Position numbers and translations under genes: made by a program. The notes below the pieces were generated by a model. That model was not told the origin of the DNA and did not search any database. It saw only the letters and a program-made list of their open reading frames with translations. 5,616 nt of DNA, taken from contig JAITAH010000275.1 of NCBI GenBank assembly GCA_031284225.1, positions 1 to 5,616 on the forward strand, in the 5' to 3' direction. Origin of the DNA: Dysgonamonadaceae bacterium. Its GTDB lineage: Bacteria; Bacteroidota; Bacteroidia; Bacteroidales; Azobacteroidaceae. This document shows, in pieces, positions 1-5,616 of the stretch (its first letter is position 1; each line of letters starts with the position of its first letter).

Positions 1-1098
<1,098 letters not shown>

Positions 1099-1106
1099 TT
1101 ATAAAT

Positions 1107-1376
1107 TTAAATGGTTGCTAAAACGTCGGATTGACGCATGATTAAATACTGTGCTCCTTCGATTTCGATTTCGGTTCCGGCGTATTTTCCGTAGAGAACC
1201 GTATCGCCTGCTTTCAATACCATGGGTTCGTCTTTAGCGCCGTTACCCACTGCCATAACTTCGCCTTTCAGGGGCTTTTCTTTCGCGGAATCGGGGATGA
1301 TGATTCCGCCGACTGTTTTTTCTTCTGCGGCAGCCGGTTTTATTAAAACTCTGTCTGCCAATGGCTTAATGTTCAT
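1107..1376 (-). CDS. groS: Co-chaperonin GroES (Hsp10)
   Basis: Heptameric lid of the GroEL chamber, acting in the cytosol. The 89-residue protein is slightly shorter than the 94-97 residues typical of the family. It starts [14 protein letters not shown], the usual GroES opening. The mobile loop follows at about residues 16-31, with the hydrophobic GroEL-contacting tripeptide seen as III (25-27) after the conserved GG. The core GEVMAVGNG (38-46) and the C-terminal segment [30 protein letters not shown] are all standard. The gene is first in a groS-groL operon, 14 bp ahead of groL. No Shine-Dalgarno sequence precedes the ATG; the leader is A/T-rich. No CIRCE element (TTAGCACTC-N9-GAGTGCTAA) is visible upstream, so HrcA control is not supported. 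A sigma-54-like element lies about 58 bp upstream of the start codon. Confidence 0.98.
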   Translation of the reverse strand: MNIKPLADRVLIKPAAAEEKTVGGIIIPDSAKEKPLKGEVMAVGNGAKDEPMVLKAGDTVLYGKYAGTEIEIEGAQYLIMRQSDVLATI

Positions 1377-1433
1377 GATGTTTTTAGAAATTATTATTCG
1401 TTAAATTAATTAATACAATTACGACCGATCTAC

Positions 1434-1449
1434 TGCGAATAGTATGCCA
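1434..1449 (-). promoter_or_regulatory. Sigma-54-like -24/-12 element upstream of groSL
   Basis: On the minus strand the sequence TGGCATACTATTCGCA matches the RpoN consensus TGGCACRNNNNTTGCW. The invariant GG and GC dinucleotides are correctly spaced. The mismatches are T for C in the -24 box and C for T in the -12 box. The predicted start would fall near 1423, giving a leader of about 47 nt before the groS ATG. An alternative reading uses a Bacteroidota housekeeping promoter: TTTG at about 1466-1469 followed after 20 bp by TACTATTCG, a poor match to TAnnTTTG. Both readings place the groSL promoter in this interval. Confidence 0.5.
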
Positions 1450-1474
1450 AAGCCGTCGGGCTGACAAATTGGCA
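1445..1474. repeat. Inverted repeat overlapping the groSL promoter region
   Basis: TGCCAA (1445-1450) is mirrored by TTGGCA (1469-1474). Inside it, AGCC (1451-1454) and GGCT (1459-1462) flank a GTCG loop, and a six-base stretch is unpaired on one side. It overlaps the GG of the sigma-54-like -24 box. No T run follows on either strand, so it does not look like an intrinsic terminator for the upstream tRNA. It could be an operator or a tRNA 3'-trailer hairpin; the function is unknown. Confidence 0.4.
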
Positions 1475-1494
1475 AGAATGGGGGAAGTTTCAAG

Positions 1495-1567
1495 AGCCAC
1501 TGACCAGATTCGAACTGGTGACCTACGCGTTACGAATGCGTTGCTCTACCGACTGAGCTACAGTGGC
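1495..1567 (-). tRNA. tRNA-Thr (anticodon CGT)
   Basis: The minus strand folds into a complete 73-nt cloverleaf. The acceptor stem is GCCACTG/CAGTGGC with discriminator T, followed by T8-A9. The D arm is GCTC-AGTCGGTA-GAGC. The anticodon arm is ACGCA-TTCGTAA-CGCGT with anticodon CGT, reading the Thr codon ACG. The variable loop is AGGTC, and the T arm is ACCAG-TTCGAAT-CTGGT. CCA is not encoded; the genome continues with CTC. The anticodon stem has an A31-C39 mismatch next to the loop, where Watson-Crick pairing would need TGCGT instead of CGCGT. The 5' nucleotide lies directly after the TAG stop of the upstream same-strand gene, so the two are probably co-transcribed. Confidence 0.96.
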
Positions 1568-2014
1568 CTATTTCATCAATTTTTTCAGAAATTCATCTAA
1601 TTCCCGGTTCATACCTGCCCATAAATCGTTGCCTGCCTTGGTGGCAGTATCATCAAGAAAGAGCAGTTTTTCTTGCACGATGAAGTCTTTATTGACCAGG
1701 CCAACCGTAAATGGTTTGTAAATAAATTCCTTATCGAAAGCGTGTTCTTCTTTCAGACCTCTGAGAACGTATCGGGCGGTATCCTTAATTTCTTCAAGCA
1801 TATCTTCGCCCCAGACAATGGCGGTGTTGTTTAAATTGACCGAAAGTAATTCCATTTCCATGTCATCGAAGAAAGTAAGCGTTTGATTACCGGCGTCGTA
1901 ATACAGATTGAGGTCGCTCAAAAAACCACCATCGTTTGTGAGTTCGTAGCTTTTCAGGCTTTCCGCCACGGCCGACTTTAAGACCGGTTCCAAATGCTTA
2001 TTGACCGCTTTCAT
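1568..2014 (-). CDS. Conserved-looking protein of unknown function, 148 aa
   Basis: I do not recognise a named family. The product starts MKAVNKHLEPVLKSAVAESL, is acidic in the middle (DDMEMELLSVNL; WGEDMLEEIKDTARYVLRGLKEE), has no signal peptide or membrane segment, and ends in a charged helix-like tail (NRELDEFLKKLMK). It is likely a small soluble cytoplasmic protein mixing helices and strands. The frame stays open upstream to an ATG at 2125, but I chose the ATG at 2014. The upstream 37 codons translate an interspersed DNA repeat (2094-2116) and low-complexity sequence. The promoter box TACCTTTG also sits only four bases before the chosen ATG, so the longer form would not be on that transcript. 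The TAG stop directly abuts tRNA-Thr, suggesting a shared transcript. The coding call is good; the function is unknown. Confidence 0.75.
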   Translation of the reverse strand: MKAVNKHLEPVLKSAVAESLKSYELTNDGGFLSDLNLYYDAGNQTLTFFDDMEMELLSVNLNNTAIVWGEDMLEEIKDTARYVLRGLKEEHAFDKEFIYKPFTVGLVNKDFIVQEKLLFLDDTATKAGNDLWAGMNRELDEFLKKLMK

Positions 2015-2018
2015 GGCG

Positions 2019-2026
2019 CAAAGGTA
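2019..2026 (-). promoter_or_regulatory. Bacteroidota -7 box for the 148-aa gene and tRNA-Thr
   Basis: The minus strand reads TACCTTTG, an exact match to the Bacteroidota TAnnTTTG -7 element, followed by CGCC and then the ATG at 2014. Transcription would begin at or within a few bases of the start codon, implying a leaderless or nearly leaderless mRNA. No convincing -33 TTTG is present at the normal spacing; that area is T-rich (TTTCCTT). Confidence 0.6.
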
Positions 2027-2093
2027 ATAATAATTCTTGAATGTTAAGGAAATTTTTCGATTTTCTTCCGTTTGGGCATTATCCCTATCGTCA

Positions 2094-2116
2094 CAAAACC
2101 TCGTTAGAGGTTGCAT
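2094..2116 (+). repeat. Interspersed 23-bp hairpin repeat, copy 1
   Basis: A 23-mer beginning CAAAACCTCG and ending GAGGTTGCAT, containing the perfect hairpin AACCTC-GTTA-GAGGTT (2097-2112). It is identical to 5317-5339 and is the exact reverse complement of 5143-5165. It lies upstream of the 148-aa gene, in the divergent intergenic region. Confidence 0.9.
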
Positions 2117-2139
2117 ATTGTTCAATCGGCTTAAAAATG

Positions 2140-2183
2140 CAACGTCGCGCTAATCCGACACAGCCCTTCAATCTTCTGTCTTT
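2140..2183. repeat. Short segments repeated in inverted orientation at 4844-4910
   Basis: CAACGTCGCGC (2140-2150) is the exact reverse complement of 4900-4910, and ATCTTCTGTCTTT (2171-2183) is the exact reverse complement of 4844-4856. Order and orientation are kept relative to each other, so this looks like a diverged inverted copy of the repeat region beyond the oxidoreductase/DUF1080 pair. The intervening sequence is not obviously similar. Confidence 0.55.
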
Positions 2184-2241
2184 TTTATCCCAAGCGTACA
2201 ATTTTGTTTAAAAAAATGAGTATTTTTAGAAAAATCTTATT

Positions 2242-2249
2242 TACCTTTG
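2242..2249 (+). promoter_or_regulatory. Bacteroidota -7 box for the oxidoreductase/DUF1080 unit
   Basis: TACCTTTG matches TAnnTTTG exactly and is the same octamer as the one driving the divergent gene. It lies 45 bp before the ATG at 2295, which would give a leader of roughly 40 nt. The nearest TTTTG (2202-2206) is 35 bp upstream, too far for a standard -33 element, so the promoter may be weak or activator-dependent. Confidence 0.5.
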
Positions 2250-2294
2250 AATCCGTTGTTCAAATTTTAGTTTTTTATAAAAAATCTACGTATT

Positions 2295-3764
2295 ATGTCA
2301 AACATGTCAAGAAGAAAATTCCTCCAAACAGGAGGAGCTGCCGCTTTGGGATTTACGATTATCCCGAGTGTAGCCATGGGAAAAACGTTTAGCGGACGAA
2401 TGGCGCCCAGCGACAAACTGAACATTGCCGCCGTGGGTATCGGCGGAATGGGATTCAGTAACCTGAAAGCCGTTCAAAGCCAGAACATCGTCGGTTTGTG
2501 CGATGTGGACTGGAAGTATTCCGATCCGGTATTCAAATTTTTCCCGAACGCTAAACGTTATTACGATTTCCGAAAAATGTACGACGAAATCGGAAAAGAA
2601 ATTGACGCGGTAATTGTAGCTACCGCCGATCACACACACGCCATCGTAGCTGCTACCGCCATGACGATGGACAAACATGTGTATGTACAAAAACCATTGA
2701 CGCACAGCGTTTACGAATCCCGCCTCCTGACGCGGTTAGCCGACAAACACCGGGTAGCCACGCAAATGGGCAATCAAGGGGCTTCGGGCGAAGGCATCCG
2801 CCAGATTTGCGCCTGGATTTGGGCCGGCGAAATCGGCGAAGTCCGGAAAGTAGAATGTTATACCAACCGCCCGATCTGGCCGCAAGGGCTGAGCCGTCCC
2901 GAAAAAACGGAAAAACCGCACAAAGAACTGAACTGGGATTTGTTTATCGGCCCGGCGCCCATGCGTCCGTACAATCCGATTTATACTCCGTGGAATTGGC
3001 GCGGCTGGTGGGATTTCGGTACCGGAGCTTTGGGCGATATGGCTTGCCACATCATGCAACCCGCCACCGAAGCATTGAAACTGAAATATCCGATACAGGT
3101 ACAAGGCACTTCTACCATGCTGTTATCGGATTGCGCTCCGAATGCGGAAATCGTCCATTACAAATTTCCCGCACGGGAAAACCTGCCGAAAGTGGCGATG
3201 CCCGAAGTGGAAGTCGTTTGGTCGGACGGCGGTTTATTGCCCGCCCGTCCCGAAGGTTTGCCTGCCGGCGTTAACCTTGATCAACAAGGCGGTTGCGTGA
3301 TTTTCCACGGAACAAAAGACACCCTGATTTGCGGTTGCTACGGCGTGAACCCGTATTTAATATCCGGCCGTACCCCGCAATCGCCCGAAGTGATGCGCAA
3401 AGTAAACGGATCGCATGAAATGGATTGGGTGGCCGCTTGCAAAGAAAGCCCGTCGAGTCGCCGCACGCTGACTTCCGAATTCAGCAAATCCGGTCCCCTG
3501 AACGAAACCGTAGTCATGGGCGTGCTGGGCGTTCGTCTGCAAGGCCTGAACCAGGCGTTGGATTGGGACGGCGAAAAAATGGAATTTACCAACATTCCCG
3601 CTAAGGCAACCATCCAATCGGTACTGAAAGATCAGTTCTCGATCCATGACGGACACCCGACGTTCAACCAGGTGAAGACCGACCCGGTAAACGCTCTTGA
3701 GTTCGCCAACGAATTAATTAAACACACTTACCGCGAAGGCTGGTCGCTACCGGCTATGCCATAA
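2295..3764 (+). CDS. Tat-exported Gfo/Idh/MocA family oxidoreductase
   Basis: NAD(P)-dependent dehydrogenase of the glucose-fructose oxidoreductase/inositol dehydrogenase/GH109-like superfamily, 489 aa. The N-terminus has a twin-arginine signal, MSRRKFLQ (residues 4-11), then a hydrophobic stretch ending near SVAMG (25-29), so export in folded form with bound cofactor is expected. The Rossmann domain follows: AVGIGGMG with G48-x-G50-x-x-G53, an acidic Asp70 at the end of strand 2, and ATADHTH (109-115). The EKP motif is QKP (132-134), keeping the usual catalytic-site lysine Lys133. The C-terminal domain carries WWDFGTGALGDMACH (238-252), ending in His252. The start could also be the ATG at 2304, which is equally close to the Tat motif. 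There is no Shine-Dalgarno sequence. The next gene, 35 bp downstream on the same strand, encodes a DUF1080 lipoprotein. Together they suggest oxidation of a sugar C3 hydroxyl to a keto group. Substrate and redox partner are unknown. Confidence 0.92.
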   Translation: MSNMSRRKFLQTGGAAALGFTIIPSVAMGKTFSGRMAPSDKLNIAAVGIGGMGFSNLKAVQSQNIVGLCDVDWKYSDPVFKFFPNAKRYYDFRKMYDEIGKEIDAVIVATADHTHAIVAATAMTMDKHVYVQKPLTHSVYESRLLTRLADKHRVATQMGNQGASGEGIRQICAWIWAGEIGEVRKVECYTNRPIWPQGLSRPEKTEKPHKELNWDLFIGPAPMRPYNPIYTPWNWRGWWDFGTGALGDMACHIMQPATEALKLKYPIQVQGTSTMLLSDCAPNAEIVHYKFPARENLPKVAMPEVEVVWSDGGLLPARPEGLPAGVNLDQQGGCVIFHGTKDTLICGCYGVNPYLISGRTPQSPEVMRKVNGSHEMDWVAACKESPSSRRTLTSEFSKSGPLNETVVMGVLGVRLQGLNQALDWDGEKMEFTNIPAKATIQSVLKDQFSIHDGHPTFNQVKTDPVNALEFANELIKHTYREGWSLPAMP

Positions 3765-3799
3765 AATTTATAAACATTTTAAATACAGCGTTTTATACA

Positions 3800-4669
3800 A
3801 TGAAAAGAATTAATTATTTTTTAAGTATTGGGGCAATCGCCGGCCTGCTGGCGTCCGGTTGCCAGAAAAAAGCCGAACCGTTCACATTCATCACGGAAGG
3901 CGAAAGTACGGAAACTACCGTCGTAACGGCGGACTCTCTTACGTATGTCGAATTGAATTATCCGCAGATAAGCAATCTGGATCAGGCGCCGAAAGACAAA
4001 GACGGATACACTTTTCTGTTTAATGGCGTGGATTTCAACGGCTGGCGAGGATACGGTAAAGAAACGATTCCGGGAAAATGGATCATCGAAGATGGCGCCA
4101 TTAAAGTTAACGGATCCGGCCAGGGCGAAGCGCATGCAGGCGATGGCGGAGATATTATTTTTGCCAAAAAATTCAAAAACTTTGAATTGCTGTTCGATTG
4201 GAAAGTATCGCCCAACGCTAATTCCGGCATACTTTATCTGGCCCGCGAAATCAAAGGCGAACCGATCTGGATTTCCTCGCCCGAATATCAGGTTCTGGAC
4301 AATACCGGCCATCCCGACGCTCAATTGGGCGAAAACGGCAACCGTCAGTCTGCTTCGCTCTACGATATGATTCCAGCTGTACCGCAAAATGCCAAACCGG
4401 TAGGCGAATGGAACCAGGGCGGAATTCTGGTTTATAAAGGTACGGTCGTTCACAAACAAAACGGCCAAAATGTGCTGGAATATCATCTGTGGACCCCGCA
4501 GTGGAACGAACTGATTGCCGGCAGTAAATTCAAACCCGGCGGCAGTTTCCCGCTGGCTTATGGTTTGCTGACCAATCTGGGCGGCGACGAACATGAAGGT
4601 TATGTCGGTTTGCAAGACCACGGCGACGACGTCTGGTACAAAAATATACGAATTAAGATATTAGAATAA
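3800..4669 (+). CDS. DUF1080 lipoprotein, 3-keto-disaccharide hydrolase family
   Basis: A 289-aa lipoprotein. The signal peptide ends in A-S-G-C21, an acceptable lipobox, followed by QKKAEP; no clear acidic surface-export signal follows, so a periplasm-facing location is more likely. Residues 28-65 are a linker. The DUF1080 domain (about 68-289) has a concanavalin-like jelly-roll fold in the family and shows most conserved blocks: FLFNGVDFNGWR (72-83), W94-x-I-E-D-G99, GGDIIFAKKFKNFELLFDW (116-134), NANSGILY (139-146), PEYQVLDNTGHPDA (161-174), SLYDMIPA (186-193), GEWNQ (202-206), HKQNG (218-222, often HWxNG) and GLQDHGDDVWYKNIRIK (270-286). Members cleave 3-keto-glycosides, which are generated by Gfo/Idh/MocA enzymes such as the one encoded 35 bp upstream. 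The intergenic region has no promoter box or terminator, so the two form an operon. The family is certain; the reaction for this member is inferred. Confidence 0.9.
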   Translation: MKRINYFLSIGAIAGLLASGCQKKAEPFTFITEGESTETTVVTADSLTYVELNYPQISNLDQAPKDKDGYTFLFNGVDFNGWRGYGKETIPGKWIIEDGAIKVNGSGQGEAHAGDGGDIIFAKKFKNFELLFDWKVSPNANSGILYLAREIKGEPIWISSPEYQVLDNTGHPDAQLGENGNRQSASLYDMIPAVPQNAKPVGEWNQGGILVYKGTVVHKQNGQNVLEYHLWTPQWNELIAGSKFKPGGSFPLAYGLLTNLGGDEHEGYVGLQDHGDDVWYKNIRIKILE

Positions 4670-4678
4670 ATCGGTTTT

Positions 4679-4714
4679 GAGCGCATAAGGAACGAACTTC
4701 AACGCTCGATTTTG
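4679..4714 (+). terminator. Weak candidate terminator after the DUF1080 gene
   Basis: GAGCG (4679-4683) can pair with CGCTC (4703-4707) over a 19-nt loop, followed by GATTTT. The stem is short and the T run is only four, so this is at best a weak terminator. The hairpin at 4831-4879 is far stronger. Confidence 0.25.
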
Positions 4715-4715
4715 C

Positions 4716-4801
4716 CATTGCAAGGGCGGGGAACGAAATAGGATACTGTAATATAAGATATTGTAAATAAATGATTTGCTTCGAGTTTCGCCCTTGCAAT
4801 G
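4716..4801. repeat. 13-bp perfect inverted repeat with 60-bp spacer
   Basis: CATTGCAAGGGCG (4716-4728) is mirrored exactly by CGCCCTTGCAATG (4789-4801). The spacer is A/T-rich and has no T run placed for termination. It could be a transcript hairpin or a small foldback repeat; its role is unknown. Confidence 0.75.
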
Positions 4802-4830
4802 ATAATATTCCCTAACTTTTGATACAACCC

Positions 4831-4884
4831 AAGATTTAAGATTAAAGACAGAAGATATTGGTCTTTAATCTTAAATCTTTTTTC
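4831..4884 (+). terminator. Perfect 19-bp hairpin with T run, likely terminator
   Basis: AAGATTTAAGATTAAAGAC (4831-4849) pairs perfectly with 4861-4879 across an 11-nt loop, and the stem runs into six T residues (4878-4883). On the plus strand this can act as an intrinsic terminator for the oxidoreductase/DUF1080 transcript, though it lies about 160 bp past the stop and its stem is A/T-rich. The stem is itself built from a repeated (T)TTAAGATT(T) theme, so it may be a repeat element used as a terminator. Confidence 0.55.
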
Positions 4885-4924
4885 TGCTTGTCTTCCGAGG
4901 CGCGACGTTGATCTTTTGCTCTAA

Positions 4925-5140
4925 ATTGTTCAAACATTTGTCCGGAATAGGGCATACATGTTAATAGAAACCCGGCATTAACGCAAACCCGCCTTGCCCG
5001 GCAGGACATTCATGTCAATAAAAAAAGCATGAACGAATATACAAACCCATACGCCGTAGGCGTTTCACGACAATGGAATGCCGGAAAATCCCTATACGCA
5101 CATATCCGATTCGTGTTGCTTCTTTAATCCGATTAAATGA
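4925..5140 (+). repeat. Direct repeat unit, copy A (about 215 bp)
   Basis: Starts ATTGTTCAA, contains TGTCCGGAATAGGGCAT, two CATGTYAATA motifs at 4957 and 5011 (54 bp apart), and a highly conserved core from 5011 to about 5140. Within the core, 47 bp (5045-5091) are identical to copy B at 5372-5418. The core includes the small hairpin ACGCC-GTA-GGCGT. By eye the 5011-5140 part is about 90% identical to copy B, with a one-base indel in an A run; the earlier part is more diverged. I found no credible coding capacity. Confidence 0.85.
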
Positions 5141-5142
5141 AC

Positions 5143-5339
5143 ATGCAACCTCTAACGAGGTTTTGTTGTGGCGGATGTATGCCAATTTCTATTGACATGA
5201 ATGCCCTATACAGGGCAAAATAGATACCGAAATGTATGCGGGAAAAATATACGGATTGTTTAAAATGTCCGTTATGGGCATTCATGTCAATAGAAAAACG
5301 ACATTATTCGGCGCTGCAAAACCTCGTTAGAGGTTGCAT
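5143..5339. repeat. 197-bp nested inverted repeat between the direct-repeat cores
   Basis: The outer arms are a 23-mer (5143-5165, starting ATGCAACCTC) and its exact reverse complement (5317-5339). The inner arms are a perfect 21-mer (5186-5206, starting TTTCTATTGACATG) and its reverse complement (5276-5296). Outer and inner arms are separated by exactly 20 bp on both sides, with diverged sequence, so the whole is one 64-bp terminal inverted repeat around a 69-bp centre. The centre starts with part of a further small palindrome, GCCCT-ATAC-AGGGC (5203-5216). No ORF is present, giving it a MITE-like or foldback architecture. Confidence 0.85.
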
Positions 5340-5468
5340 GTCAATAGAAAAAGCATGAAAAAATATACAAAACCCATACGCCGTAGGCGTTTCACGACAA
5401 TGGAATGCCGGAAAATCCACATACGCAAATATCCGATTCGTGTTATGTTTTTAATCCGGTTAAAGGAA
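5255..5468 (+). repeat. Direct repeat unit, copy B (about 215 bp)
   Basis: Second copy of the unit at 4925-5140, offset 326-330 bp. It starts ATTGTTTAA, contains TGTCCGTTATGGGCAT, the CATGTCAATAGAAA motif at 5283 and 5337 (again 54 bp apart), and the 47-bp identical core at 5372-5418. It differs from copy A between the two motifs: here the AACCTC-GTTA-GAGGTT hairpin is present (5320-5335), whereas copy A has the unrelated GC-rich segment CCGCCTTGCCCGGCAGG in the equivalent place. The right boundary near 5468 is where similarity fades. Confidence 0.85.
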
Positions 5469-5616
5469 TAACAATGTCGATAGTTAGATACAAATAGTCG
5501 CTTGTATAATACGATTGAGAAATCTAATACATCCTGTTTGTTTTTGTGAAATTGATGTTAATAGGACGATATTCAACAAAACAATATCAAGAAGTTAAAT
5601 AATATTAAAGTTTTTA
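5469..5616. other. A/T-rich gene-free tail
   Basis: No ORF, RNA gene or convincing promoter is visible. There is a weak ATACAA/TTGTAT hairpin (5488-5493/5502-5507) and a degenerate copy of the repeat motif, GATGTTAATAGGAC (5554-5567). The sequence could be the leader of a gene beyond the window, but nothing here demonstrates that. Confidence 0.5.

Noticed and set aside
1377..1494. CIRCE operator for HrcA upstream of groS
   Set aside because: No TTAGCACTC/GAGTGCTAA pair is present in the interval.
2015..2125. N-terminal extension of the 148-aa protein to the ATG at 2125
   Set aside because: It translates an interspersed repeat and lies upstream of the likely promoter.
2130..2136. Missing catalytic Glu in the oxidoreductase (QKP instead of EKP) as evidence of an inactive enzyme; the codons are at 2688-2696
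   Set aside because: The lysine is retained, and I believe Q at this place is common in this exported subfamily, so the change alone does not suggest inactivation.
2204..2392. 62-aa plus-strand ORF overlapping the oxidoreductase start
   Set aside because: It is in a different frame from the oxidoreductase, overlaps its Tat signal region and resembles translated A/T-rich leader.
3821..4621. 266-aa minus-strand ORF
   Set aside because: It is the antisense shadow of the DUF1080 gene, which has clear family motifs in the plus frame.
5029..5127. 32-codon ORF starting MNEYTNPYAVG in repeat copy A
   Set aside because: The one-base indel puts the equivalent ORF of copy B (5355-5471) in another frame with a different protein, so the nucleotide sequence is conserved and not a peptide.
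4925..5468. CRISPR array
   Set aside because: Repeats are long, of mixed orientation and irregularly spaced, with no short identical direct repeats separated by uniform unique spacers.

Overview
The window looks like chromosomal DNA from a member of the Bacteroidota, probably Bacteroidales. The evidence is the Bacteroidota-type GroEL/GroES, the absence of Shine-Dalgarno sequences before every gene, two copies of the phylum's TAnnTTTG -7 promoter box (both TACCTTTG), and a Tat-exported Gfo/Idh/MocA oxidoreductase paired with a DUF1080 lipoprotein. The species cannot be named from this sequence alone.

Layout. Positions 1-1376 (minus strand) hold the groS-groL chaperonin operon; groL runs off the left edge after 364 codons. 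Its upstream region (about 1377-1494) carries a sigma-54-like -24/-12 element and an inverted repeat. Next on the minus strand is a tRNA-Thr(CGT) at 1495-1567. It directly abuts the stop codon of a conserved-looking gene of unknown function (1568-2014) that appears to be transcribed from a leaderless-type promoter. A divergent intergenic region (2015-2294) holds both -7 boxes and one copy of a repeated hairpin.

On the plus strand, 2295-4669 is a two-gene unit: an exported NAD(P)-dependent oxidoreductase followed by a DUF1080 (3-keto-disaccharide hydrolase family) lipoprotein. The likely joint role is periplasmic oxidation of a sugar or glycoside to a 3-keto form, followed by cleavage of the keto-glycoside. 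The substrate is not evident.

The last 947 bases (4670-5616) contain no credible gene but are dense in repeats: a 13-bp inverted repeat, a perfect 19-bp hairpin with a T run, two diverged direct copies of a unit of about 215 bp (offset about 327 bp), and between their conserved cores a 197-bp nested inverted repeat bounded by a 23-mer that also occurs at 2094-2116. This repeat family is the least explained part of the window. It may be a non-autonomous mobile or REP-like element, but no transposase is present.
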